Shown here in pieces: positions 12,304 through 22,234 of a stretch of DNA of 64,000 bases (position 1 is its first letter; every line of letters begins with the position of its first letter). This stretch comes from Erythroxylum novogranatense (lineage: Eukaryota > Streptophyta > Magnoliopsida > Malpighiales > Erythroxylaceae): positions 48,500,063-48,564,062 of the forward strand of contig CM057233.1 in assembly GCA_029891385.1 (NCBI GenBank), read 5' to 3'. The notes beneath the pieces were generated by a model. The model was given only the letters and a program-made list of their open reading frames with translations. It was not told where the DNA came from and made no database searches. A program made the translations under genes and the position numbers.

Positions 12304-14121
12304 TGTTAGAGTAGTGCCCTAAAGGCAATCCCCTTTAGCGCTTTTTGTTCATAGTCATGTACAGACTTTATGAATAAATAAAAAAAGGCATGTTTCATTT
12401 ATTTGATGTTCTTTATAAATTGATATTGATCTTTAATCAAATTAATGAAGTCCATGATATATGACATAGCATGAAGGAAATTATGATGTGATCATAATCA
12501 CGAGATTCCTATCATGTGCAATTATGTCAAGATATCTAAATTTTCCTAGTCATAGGATTAATGAGGCCGGACATCATTAATCCGGACGCATAACATATGT
12601 CATACTCCTTGATTGGATCAAGCGGTGGATCTCGAAGCTGTAAATATGAGATATTTAGAGTTGACATATGGATGCTTACTAGTGGTAGTAAGTTCATTGG
12701 ATGACTTCGCCATGAGATCATCACATGGATTTAATGTCGGTGATAATCTCATCATAGCAATGGTGCAAGTATCCTTAGACTTGAGGTACTCGAGGATATC
12801 TTGAATCTTGATCACGTACTTTGACTCCATTCCTTGTGGCCTTCGAGAGGTTACTCATAGGATGGTGCTTGGAGTGCAGATTTGAGGTATTGAAGGTAAT
12901 TGAGTAGCCAATAAAGGATTCATCACTACGTGAGAATGAAGAGATACCTGACCTCTTATCAGATCATTACTTTAAGTCTCGGCGAGCATGATTATGTCAT
13001 GAAGAGTGTCTTCATGGACATATAAAGTAATGAGTCCTCGACAGAACCGATTTCACTTGGGCTAGACTTAGTCTAGTAAGAGTTGACATATTAGCCATAC
13101 TCATAACCAAGTGGGGTATAGGATGATGAAAGGACGAATTACACAAGAATTGTTCATGGAAGGGTTCGTGATCCGGTTCGTGATGAATTCATCAAACCGA
13201 TTACTTTACGGTCAATTGGGGGTCATGATGTGTTGCTAGATACCGCTCATGACTTGCTCGATTAATTGTTAATCTAAGTGGCCAATATAGCACCGGAACC
13301 CAAAGGGTCACACGATAAGAGTGACTCGAGAGAATCAGAAAATAGTAATTAGACGAGTTCTAATTATGGAGAGTATTAGGATTAAATGGATCCCAATGGG
13401 ATTGGGATATGTCCCGATGAGATCGCGACATCAATATTGCTAAGAAAGGTTTCCTGAGTTGTTTGAAAGATCGGGGCCCGATAAGCTGGTAGGGACCGAC
13501 CCAGTTGATGGACCTTAGCATTTATATTCTAATTAATTAATTAAGTAATTAATTAATATATATTTTAAGACATGTGATCGTTGGAGAGAGGAAGAGTTGA
13601 TAAGTTTTGACTTTTCAACTTATTACTTTAATCATTTAATGAATTAATGGCTAATATGACTTACACATGTCCTAAGCTTATGGAAGTATTTTTAAAGGTT
13701 AAAAATACATATAAGAGGCATGTGTGGAGGTGCCACGATGGTCATAAGGGTTTACAAAGGAGAAAGTTTGTTTCCTTAAGAGTTAAGGAAAAGTGTTGGA
13801 AAAGTTTCAATTTCTTCTTCTCAAAGGGCATCAACGTGTTTCTCTCTTCTCGAGGCACAAGTGCAACGTCTGATCCAAGCTCTCGGAGACGTAGGTAGGG
13901 TCTAGCAGCTCTTATTCTGTTCTAGCTATTCCGGGTCAAAAGTGTTTGACTCGGTTAGGTTTTCTCGATCTCTGCGTGGATACCTTTAGAGATAGTCTCT
14001 ATTGGCTATTCAGGTTTGAGTTTTCATACCGACACCGGATTACGGGTTTCGGAAGGTCCAGGAATAAAATTTTTGTTTCCGCTGCTGGAACATGTGATGT
14101 TCCTCCCGGGATTTTCTTACA
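12304..14121 (+). repeat. Copia LTR2 (divergent middle LTR)
   Basis: This 1818-bp LTR runs from TGTTAGAG to TTCTTACA, preceded by a polypurine tract. Its first ~1.1 kb and last ~250 bp match LTR1 and LTR3, but the 13440-13860 block is largely different in sequence. LTR1 and LTR3 agree with each other throughout that block. Confidence 0.9.
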
Positions 14122-14208
14122 GCCATTGTCAGAGAAGAATTTTGATTCTCATGTACTCGCTTATGGTATTAGATACCAAGGCAATTGGCTTTAGGTCAAG
14201 TGGGAGAT
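14122..14208 (+). pseudogene. 87-bp remnant of the copia internal 3' end (RNase H tail plus polypurine tract)
   Basis: This matches 12217-12303 over the same 87 bp: the last codons of pol, the TAG stop and the polypurine tract. It starts immediately after the last base of LTR2, so no primer site or other internal sequence survives between LTR2 and LTR3. Confidence 0.93.
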
Positions 14209-16019
14209 TGTTAGAGTAGTGCCCTAAAGGCAATCCCCTTTGGCGCTTTTTGTTCATAGTCATGTACAGACTTTATGAATAAATAAAGAAAGGCATGTTT
14301 CATTTATTTGATGTTCTTTATGAATTGATATTTATCTTTAATCAAGTTAATGAAGTCCATGATATATGACATAGCATGAAGGAAATTATGATGTGATCAT
14401 AATCCTAAGATTCCTATCATGTGCAATTATGTCAAGATCTAAATTTTCCTAGTCATAGGATTAATGAGATCGGACATCATTAATCCCACGCACTAGCATA
14501 TGTCATACTCCTTGATTGGATCAAGCGGTGGATCTCGAAACCTGTAAATATGAGATATTTAGAGTTGACATATGGATGCTTACTAGTGGTAGTAAGTTCA
14601 TTGGATGACTGCCATGAGATCATCACATGGATTTAATGTCGGTGATAATCTCATCATAGAATGGTGCAAGTATCCTTAGACTTGAGGTACTCAAGGATAT
14701 CTTGAATCTTGATCACGCATTTTGACTCCATTCCTTATGGCCTTCCGAGGTTACTCATAGGATGGTGCTTGGGTACGACTTGAGGTATTCAAGGTAATTG
14801 AGTAGCCAATAAAGTTCATCACTTATGAGAATGTAAGAGATACCACGGCCTCTTGTCAGGATCATTACTTTAAGTCTCTCGCGAGCATGACTATATCATG
14901 AAGAGTGTCTTCATGGATATATAAAGTAATGAGTCCTCGACAGAACTGATTTCACTGGGCTAGACTTAGTCTAGTAAGAGTTGACATATTAGCCATACTC
15001 ATAACCAAGTGGGGTATAGGATGATGAAAGGACGAATTGCACAAGAATTGTCTATGGAAGGGTTCGAATCGGTTCGTGATGAATTCATCAAACCGATTAC
15101 TTTCCTGGTCAATTAGGGGTCATGATGTGTTGCTAGATACCGCTCATGACTTGCTCAGATTAATTGTTAATCTAAGTGGCCAACATAACCGGAACCTAAA
15201 GGGTCACACGATAAGAGTGACTCGAGAATCAGAAAATAGTAATTGGACGAGTTCTAATTATGGAGAGCATTAGGATTAAATGGATCCCGATGAGATTAGG
15301 ATATGTCCCGATGAGATCGCGACATCGATATTGCTAAGAAAGGTTTAGAGTCATGTTTTGACAGATTTGGGGCCGATGGCCGTAGGGAATTCCCAGTTGG
15401 ATTTGGACCTTAGCATTTATATTCTAATTAATTAATTAAGTAAATTAATTATTTATTTATTATATATATTGAGCATGTGCCGTTGGAATGAGAGAAAGGG
15501 ATTATATTAGTTGACTTTTCAAAGTTAATTAATTAATTCATTAAAGAATGAATGGCCTTAAAACCTCCACTTGTCCTAATCTCATGGTTGCTTTTTAATT
15601 AGTTAAAAACACATGTATTAGGGCTTGGAGGAGTGCAATCGACGGCAGCCATAAGGAAATGAAGAGCTAAGTTTCTTAAGGGTTAAGGAAAAAGCTTTGA
15701 AAAGGGTTTTCCCATTCTTCTTCTTCTAAGGCAATCATCGGATTCTCTTCTCCAACAAGTGTTCAACGTCTCCTTAAGCTCTCCGGAGGACACGGTAGGC
15801 TCTAGCAGGCTTTATTACATTCTAGCTATTCCTGTGTCAAAGGTGTTTGATCCGGTTAGGTTTTCTCGATCTCTGCGTGGATACCTTTAGAGATAGTCTC
15901 TATTGGCTATTCAGTTTGAGTTTTCATACCGACACGGGATCACAGGTTTGGGAAGGTCCCGGAATAAAAGTTTTGTTTCACTGCCGGAACATGTGATGTT
16001 CCTCCGGGATTTTCCTACA
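14209..16019 (+). repeat. Copia LTR3
   Basis: This 1811-bp LTR runs from TGTTAGAG to TTTCCTACA. It is almost identical to LTR1 across the block where LTR2 differs (15420-15670 compared with 5740-5990). It is followed by CTACT and the rest of the E1a LTR. Confidence 0.92.
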
Positions 16020-16061
16020 CTACTGAGGCGTCGGTGTATACTCTGATGAGGGGACGCTACA
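16020..16061 (+). repeat. End of the E1a 3' LTR after the copia insertion
   Basis: These 42 bases end in GGGGACGCTACA and align with the end of the E1b LTR (GGGGGCGCTACA, to 46273). They complete the LTR broken at 4518. Confidence 0.85.
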
Positions 16062-16961
16062 TGAATAGCTGAATTAGAATATTTGGTGATAATGCTTGTT
16101 GAGTTAAAAGTTTGGTGAATTTTAGGAAAATTTTCCCAAAATTATGAGTATTTTTGGACTAGAAAAAATATGAAGTAGCAAGTCAATTATAAATGGAAAT
16201 AGAAATAAGAGTCAAATAATAGTGAAGAATTTTAGAGATAACTTTAGTAATTGTGAGAAAATGATATTGAAAATTTAGAGACATTTGGAGTAAAAAGTAG
16301 AGAAGGTTGGACTAGTTAAAGGAGAACTAATTTAAAGCCTTAAAGGATGGATGAGTGACAATTGTCACTTGTAAGGTTGATCTTAAAAAGTTTACTATTA
16401 TTCTTTTAACTTTGAAAGATAAAGACACTGTTTGTCTTATCTTAAAAATATCTTCTTTGTGTATGTCTTCTTCAAGCTTTTTACTTTACACAGAGTTTTT
16501 CATCAAATCTCCACCAGAGTAAAATCTTGTTTTCTTCTATCCACTACTACTCTCACTTTGTTATTTCTTTCTTTTATCACAAGAAAATTTGAACCCCCTG
16601 TCAACCTTCAAGATGATGTATGTGGGTGCATGAGAGTTAGGGCTTTTTTAGATCTTGAAGAACTTGGAGTTTTATCAAGTAAGTATTATCTAAATCCTTA
16701 TGAGGGGTAGAAATAGGAATCAAATTTGGTGATATATTTGTCATTACATGTTCAGGAGAAAATTGTTATTTCATTGAACATCGTGGGTTTAAGATGAAAA
16801 CATGGATTTGTGGTTTTTACGTATTTGATGATTAATATATCATAAGAGTGTTTTAAAATAATTTTTAGAGTTGAAAGATTAATGAAAATGCGCATGAAAT
16901 AATATATATATATAGATACACACACACACACATGTGTGTGTGTGTGTGCGTGTGTGTGTGT
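16062..16961 (+). repeat. Family-F LTR fragment, copy 1 (repeated at 52918-53821)
   Basis: About 900 bp from TGAATAGCTGAATTAG to a (CA)n(TG)n tract are near-identical to 52918-53821 in the same orientation. The layout (GACAATTGTCACTTG-type stretch, pyrimidine-rich 5' leader near 16480-16590, ATCAAGTAAGT donor-like site near 16677) resembles gypsy LTRs of the E1 type, so I read it as LTR sequence. The open frame at 16432-16710 is shared with copy 2 but has no recognisable protein family. Copy 2 continues leftwards without a break, so copy 1 looks like an F LTR interrupted by E1a. Confidence 0.75.
16916..16961. repeat. (CA)n(TG)n microsatellite
   Basis: This is a CA run followed by a TG run, forming an inverted repeat. 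Copy 1 of the F fragment ends here and unrelated minus-strand LTR sequence begins. Confidence 0.9.
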
Positions 16962-16967
16962 ACACAT

Positions 16968-19293
16968 ATATCACGGAGCAAAGCTCTACGTGGAAGCGCT
17001 TCATACTGACAACTCAAGTCATAACGCCTTTATCTGAGCATGAATTTTATGAAATGCATCAAATACTGATTATGCCATTTTAAACAATCACATATGATGT
17101 TCAATCAGAAACTCATAATCATCGGATCTAAGTCCAGCATTCAACATTCGTTGAGAATTCACATATCATATAGGATTTTACATCAAATCAGAACACTTCC
17201 AATACATGCCCAACTTTCAAACTCCTCGGACTTCTAGTCTAGAATTCATAAACAAATCATAAGTAGTTCAATAATATTGGAAGTTTAAACAAATCAAATC
17301 AAATCAAATCAATCCTAAGAAATCATCTAAGTTGACTCACAGAACACTCCAATATGCTATTGCCAGGATGGTCTGGCAATGTCTGTCTAGCGTCCACTTG
17401 GCTCCTTTAGAACATACACAACACATTCACAAATATCACATTGTTGCACAAATGTAAAAGTATTCCTTTATGCACATGTACTTATATAAAATATGCCCAA
17501 TGCATGTTCAATGACAATTTTGGGTATTTTATAGTTATTTTCATCATCAAATCGATCAAATATCAAAGCCCTCATTAATATCATTAGGTGCTTATAATTT
17601 GAACCATAAAAAAACAATGTCAAAACAATTTCAGATGTCATTGACCACTTCAAATTTTCTACCCACATAATTTCGGGTCAACTTTGCATAATTAATCTGA
17701 TAGGGTAACAGAAAAAATTAGGCAACACTCCCTTCTAGAAAGTTGTTCTACATTGTCTTAAGTTTCTAAAGACTCTAAGATCATCCAATTTGATTTAGTA
17801 TACCAAAAGTTATAACCCAAATACTTTAGATTGTTTTAGAGCTTCAGCAGAATTCTTACCTTAATTTCCAATAAAAAATTGAAATTCTTGGAAATAAAAT
17901 TAAAACTCTATTTCTTTATAATAGTTATAGCCCTATGTCTCTAGTTTACTCAAAATTAAAAATCATCCCATTTGGATAACTACAAAGAAAGATATGGTTA
18001 AAACACCAAAGTATGTTTAAGTTGTCAGGAAAGTTCGCCGCGACAAACTTTCCCAATAGCAGAATTCTTCGACTTTTTCTTAAAAGTTTGCCACAGTGAA
18101 CTCAAGAGTTGGCCGCAGAGAACTTTTATAAGAACCAACTCTTTCAAGTTGGTTGTGGGGAACTAAAATAGTTGGCCCCGGTGAACTTTTCTTCGTCTAA
18201 AACTCATCTTCTTCTTTCATTCTTTTCTCAGATTTCACATTCCTGCAATATCTATTATGCACTTCTATACCCAAAACAATCTCCAAACTTCACTTCATTT
18301 AACTCTTAATTTAGTTCAAATCATTCACATCATATCAAAATTCAAGTTTACTCCCTAACACCAAAAACAAAACATATTCGGATAAGCTCTCATTTCTCAG
18401 CACTCTCATTTTTCTGACTTACACATTATCAGCCAAAAACTCCATTTCAAGTAAAACTTTGCATTTACATACACTTTCCTCAAGACTGCATCATTTAAAC
18501 TTTTCCCTAAAATCCAAACTCTTTCAAACTCACCTCTGTTAACACTTCATACATGAATAGTATATCTTTATTCACGTACACTTTTAAACCATAATAGAAA
18601 CATATTATTTCTACATCACTTTACAAGAGTTTTCATATTTCCCAATCCAGAATCCATTCAACACAGTTCTAAACAAGTCCTAAATCTCGCATCCATCATC
18701 AAAATCAGTCATCACCGTAGCCACAATTTTCAAACCCATGCATGCATGTATATATTTACACCAGAAAATGAACATTATCAGAACTACTTACTGGATTCAA
18801 CTATTCCCAACAGTAAGAATAATTCACAGATAACCATCAAGAGCAACTCAATGTTCGGTGATGAACAAACCAAGCAGAAAATGCTTTAGATGCTCAAAAA
18901 CTACAGTAACTCTTCCTAATGTTTTCTTTTCAAAACATATAATACGTGGGTTCTTTGCATTCCTTACACTTGTCACCACCTAAGTAAGCCATATGTCATA
19001 AGTATATAACTGCCATGTGTCACTCTATCATTGGTCCAAAATATTCAAAAAAAATTTAAAATTTATAAAATTTACCAAAAATTTCGAAATATCCAAAATA
19101 TGCCATAATTGCCAAATCACAATTTAATCACATTTAACAACTCAATTGTACCTGAAAAATGTCAATGCATGTACAATCATATGAATGTGCAAAAATGTGC
19201 ATGTCACAAATAACTTATACATGACGTGCTTTTTTCACAGAAATTTTTCATAATTTACTATTATGGCCTTAATATGGGTAACGGGATGTTACA
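16968..19293 (-). repeat. Minus-strand gypsy LTR (family R), truncated at its 3' end
   Basis: Read on the minus strand it starts TGTAACATCCCGTTAC at 19293, like the E1-type LTR start TGTAGCATCCG. It contains the same kind of late module (GAGCCAAGTGGACG... near 17400, then GTGAGTCAACTTAG). Degenerate CGCCGCG-type palindromes lie at 18030-18190. No recognisable LTR end (CTACA in this family) is found before the TG repeat at 16961, so the 3' tip appears lost. There is no coding sequence. Confidence 0.65.
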
Positions 19294-20748
19294 TTCCACC
19301 TCCTTAAGGCTACAATTTAACTTTGCATAATACTTCTCCATGGCATCCATTCCCAGTATGACATTTGCCCCTTTAGATTTAGAGGTAGTAAGTCCACTAC
19401 CAGCTAAGCACCCTCAATGAAAAGCCCACAATCCTTATAAACATGACTTATAATCACATTCTTTCCTAGAGGAGTACTAACAATTAAAGGACTATCCAAA
19501 GGCCTCATATCAACATCATGTAATGTCATGCTTGCAGAAACAAATGAATGCGTATAGCCATAATCAATCAAAACATATACTTCAGAATTAAATAAATAAG
19601 GCATACCCGTGACAACTTCAGGTACGGCTGCAGCTTACTCTTTGGTTATAGCAAATACTCTAGCCTGTGTCTAACCCCTTGGCCTCCCTAGAGGAATAAT
19701 CTTCTTTGTAGCTCCAAAATGGTTCACCTTTATGACTGGTCTGGGTCCTACTGTTTTTGCTTTCCTTGGGGCTTGCAACTAGGACCCCTCTTGCCTTGTT
19801 ACTTGGGGAAAATCTCTGATCAAGTGTCCCTTCCCTCAGCATCGGAAACATGCTCCAAGTAACTTGAAATACTCTCCCCTGTGGAGCTTCCCATAATGCT
19901 CACATTGGGGGTTCATGTTCCTGCTCTTCTCCACCCTGCTATTGCCTCCCACAGTAGAGGCTTGCATTGAAATTGCCCTTGGTGGCTTATTCCTAATAGG
20001 GGCACTACTCTCCACCTCACTCTGTGCATAGGAACTCTTCCTACCCCTCTCAGGCATTTGAGTACTCGCCCCTTTCTTGGAAAACTGTTCCCTGTTCTCC
20101 CTCTTCCTGGTTACTTTATTTATGATATTCTCCAGCTTCTCAGCTTGGAGTGCGGCATCTATTAGTTGTTGGTAGTCACAAAAGTTGTCGATCATAATTT
20201 TCTTCTTGATCCCCAAATGAAGACCTCCCTCAAACTTGCGACACTTATCCTCCTCATTAGCAACAATGTTGGCCGTATATCGGGATAGCTGGGTAAACTT
20301 CAGCTCATATTCACTCACACTCATATCCCTCTGTGTGAGATTCAGAAACTCTCTGGCCTTCTCCTAGATATAGACTCTCAAGAAGTATTTCCTTCTGAAG
20401 GCTTCCAAAAAGTCTCTCCATGATAACACTAGAGGCATATCATGACTGTGGGGTACTAATTCCTAACAATGAAGCGCATCTCCCTGTAGCAAACTCACTG
20501 TATAATCTAACTTCTCCTCATCCGAGCACTTCATGTGAATCAAAACTCTCTCGATCCTCTTCAACTAGGCTTCAGGCTCTTCGGGATTTATAGTCCCATT
20601 GAAATCTACAACTCCATACTTGCGGAGCTTATCATACTGGTCACTCCTCTCCACTGGAGCCTACATCGAGACTTGTGATCATTGGCCCATGGCATATGTG
20701 AAGGCCTAGGCAAAGGCCTGAAAGAACTGCGGGTCCATAGATGGCATA
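19294..20748 (-). pseudogene. gag: Element A gag (C-terminal part) and protease, minus strand
   Basis: This continues the gag begun at 48329. From 20748 downwards, with several stops (for example CAG-to-TAG near 20709), it aligns with E3 gag: YDKLRKYG, LDYTVSLLQGDALH, then an open stretch 20324-19836 (MSVSEYELKFTQLSRYTAN, FEGGLHLGIKKKI) with CEHYGKLHRGEYFKLLGACFRC of the zinc-knuckle region. The protease follows at 19604-19404 (VLIDYGYTHSFVS, where the usual catalytic D-S-G reads D-Y-G). After the DAMEKYYAKLNCS-like end of protease, at a point matching 36005 in E3, the sequence runs into the R-family LTR. RT, RNase H and integrase are absent. Confidence 0.85.
20744..20748 (+). other. Left target-site duplication of E3 (GCATA)
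   Basis: GCATA directly precedes the E3 5' LTR and recurs at 48167-48171 directly after its 3' LTR. Joining the two sides restores a continuous gag reading (PPMPSMDPQFFQ). Confidence 0.93.
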
Positions 20749-21929
20749 TCTTGGGCCCCAAATTTTCTTTTATTAATGTTATTAGGTATGAAATTGTGTT
20801 GATTTTATGATTTATTGCATAGTTTGATATTATTGGAAGTGTTAGTGGAAATGAAAGAGTAAAATTTGTGAGGGCAATTTGGGAAGCTCACTTAGGTAGG
20901 AAAGGTTAAGGCATAACAAGGAGGGGCATTATGGTACTTGTGCTTCCATTTAGGCTTAGGAAAAGAGTGAGAAAGAAAGAAGAAAAGGGAGAAAGGAGAA
21001 GAGGGTGTCGTGGAAGAGAAGAAGAAGAAGAGAAAAATAGGGTTTTACTATTCTTGAGGTTTTGGAAGGAATTGAAGCAAAGTCTTGGTAAGTTTAAGTT
21101 CTTTGCCTCTTGTTTTGGTTAGATTAAACCCTAGTATAGCTTGGATTAATGTTAGAATCAATTGTTTAGAGTTTTCGGGAAAATGGTTAGATTTCCTTGG
21201 GTTGTTGATTTTGTAACTGATTTTAAGGTTTAAATGAGTTAGAAGTGAAGTCTAAGGCATGAATCAAGGTTTAGATGTGTTATGTTTGTAAAATGAGAGG
21301 ATTGTGGTGGAAATTTGTAGGAAAAATGAGTTTCAGGAGCGTTTCCGGCCCACACATCGCGACGTGCTCATGAGCACGCCGCGGCGTGCGGATGTGTGCA
21401 GGACGTGGCACACACTTGGTGTGCACGCCGCGGCGCGCGCAGGCTGTTCACCGCGGCGAACCCCTATTTTTCTGCACAGAGATGTTTTGATATTTTTGGG
21501 CATAACTTTTGCAGCAGATGTCCAAATGAGGTGATTTCTGATTCATTGTGGACTAGAGATATAAGGCTATGAGTTTCATGAAGAAAAGAAGTTTTAATTC
21601 AGTCGTTTGCAGCTTTAGTTATAGTTCGAATTAGTAAAGTTTGACTTTTCGATTTCTACACCAAATTGATTGGAATCTTGGTTATTTGGTTAAGGAAATC
21701 TAGTGAGGCAAGAGGAGCAAGAGGAACAAGAGGAAAGGCATTCCTAAGCAAGTATAAGCAATGAATTCAAGGTGGGTTCATGTTTATAATAGAGTAAATA
21801 AGTCACTCATTGTTTTGTTTAAATCAAGAAAGATTTAAAGCTTTAAATTGCATCATCAATGTTGCCTTATATGCTAATCTGAATTGATTATATGTTTGCC
21901 ATATGATTTGCATTCATGATTAATAAAAA
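20749..21929 (+). repeat. E3 5' LTR, first part
   Basis: This matches the start of the 3' LTR (39118 onward). The first bases are altered (TCTTGGGCCCC against TGTTGGTCCCC). The two copies are nearly identical except in 21344-21470, a GC-rich palindromic block that is very different in the 3' LTR. It contains a purine-rich GAAGAAGAAGAGA stretch at 21015-21035. The region is cut by E2 after AAAAA at 21925-21929. Confidence 0.92.
21344..21470 (+). repeat. Hypervariable GC-rich palindromic block in the E3 5' LTR
   Basis: This block contains the perfect palindrome CACGCCGCGGCGTG (21375-21388) and related GCCGCGGCG cores near 21427 and 21452. The matching block of the 3' LTR (39718-39868) has none of these cores although its flanks are almost unchanged. 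Confidence 0.85.
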
Positions 21930-22226
21930 TGTTACCCACAGAATTTTTTTTGTGATAAATCAAGCATGATTAGATTAATTAAGTAAGTTAAGTTAGCATA
22001 AATTGATTTGAGATTAATTAACATGTGATAGCATTAAGGAGTTAGGTGATGAATTAATGAAATTAAATGAGTTAGTTGGGCCTTAATGAGGTAGGAAAGG
22101 AAAAAAGAAATAAGATGGGCTTAAAAAGACAAATGGGCTTGAGTAAGTTTAAGGAGGATGTAGGAAGAAAGGAAGAAGAAGGGAGTTGGATTTGGGCTTA
22201 TGGGCTTAAGTGACTTAAGTAAGGAG

Positions 22227-22234
22227 TATAAAAG
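22227..22234 (+). promoter_or_regulatory. TATA box of the E2 5' LTR
   Basis: TATAAAAG lies in AGTAAGGAGTATAAAAGGAGG and is repeated exactly at 30277-30284 in the 3' LTR. Its position, about 300 bp into the LTR and before a purine-rich leader, fits the LTR promoter. The start site is not visible. Confidence 0.6.

Larger units (their letters stand above)
4519..16019 (+). mobile_element. Ty1/copia LTR retrotransposon with three LTRs, inserted in the E1a LTR
   Basis: The order is LTR1 (4519-6340), internal region (6341-12303), LTR2 (12304-14121), an 87-bp scrap of internal 3' end (14122-14208) and LTR3 (14209-16019). All LTRs start TGTTAGAGTAGTGCCC and end in TACA. The flanks are CTACG before and CTACT after, a near-perfect 5-bp target duplication, and the E1a LTR resumes directly after it. 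The domain order (integrase before RT) makes this Ty1/copia. The three-LTR form and the unusual relationship of LTR2 to the other two are treated as findings. Confidence 0.9.

Noticed and set aside
14100..14140. Splicing of the copia RNA as the cause of the LTR2-to-pol-tail junction
   Set aside because: The removed segment would start GTGG and end CGAA, or start TGG and end AAG, depending on the shared G. Neither is a GT-AG intron.
16432..16710. 92-codon frame, repeated as 132 codons at 53288-53686
   Set aside because: It is conserved only because the whole non-coding block is duplicated. It overlaps a pyrimidine-rich leader and a donor-like site, and no domain is visible.
16916..16961. Telomere-like or regulatory TG repeat
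   Set aside because: It is a plain CA/TG dinucleotide tract. It does not contain the plant telomere unit TTTAGGG in tandem.
20931..21122. 63-codon R/K/E-rich frame at the start of the E3 LTR
   Set aside because: It is a purine-rich untranslated leader present in both LTR copies, with indels that would break the frame.
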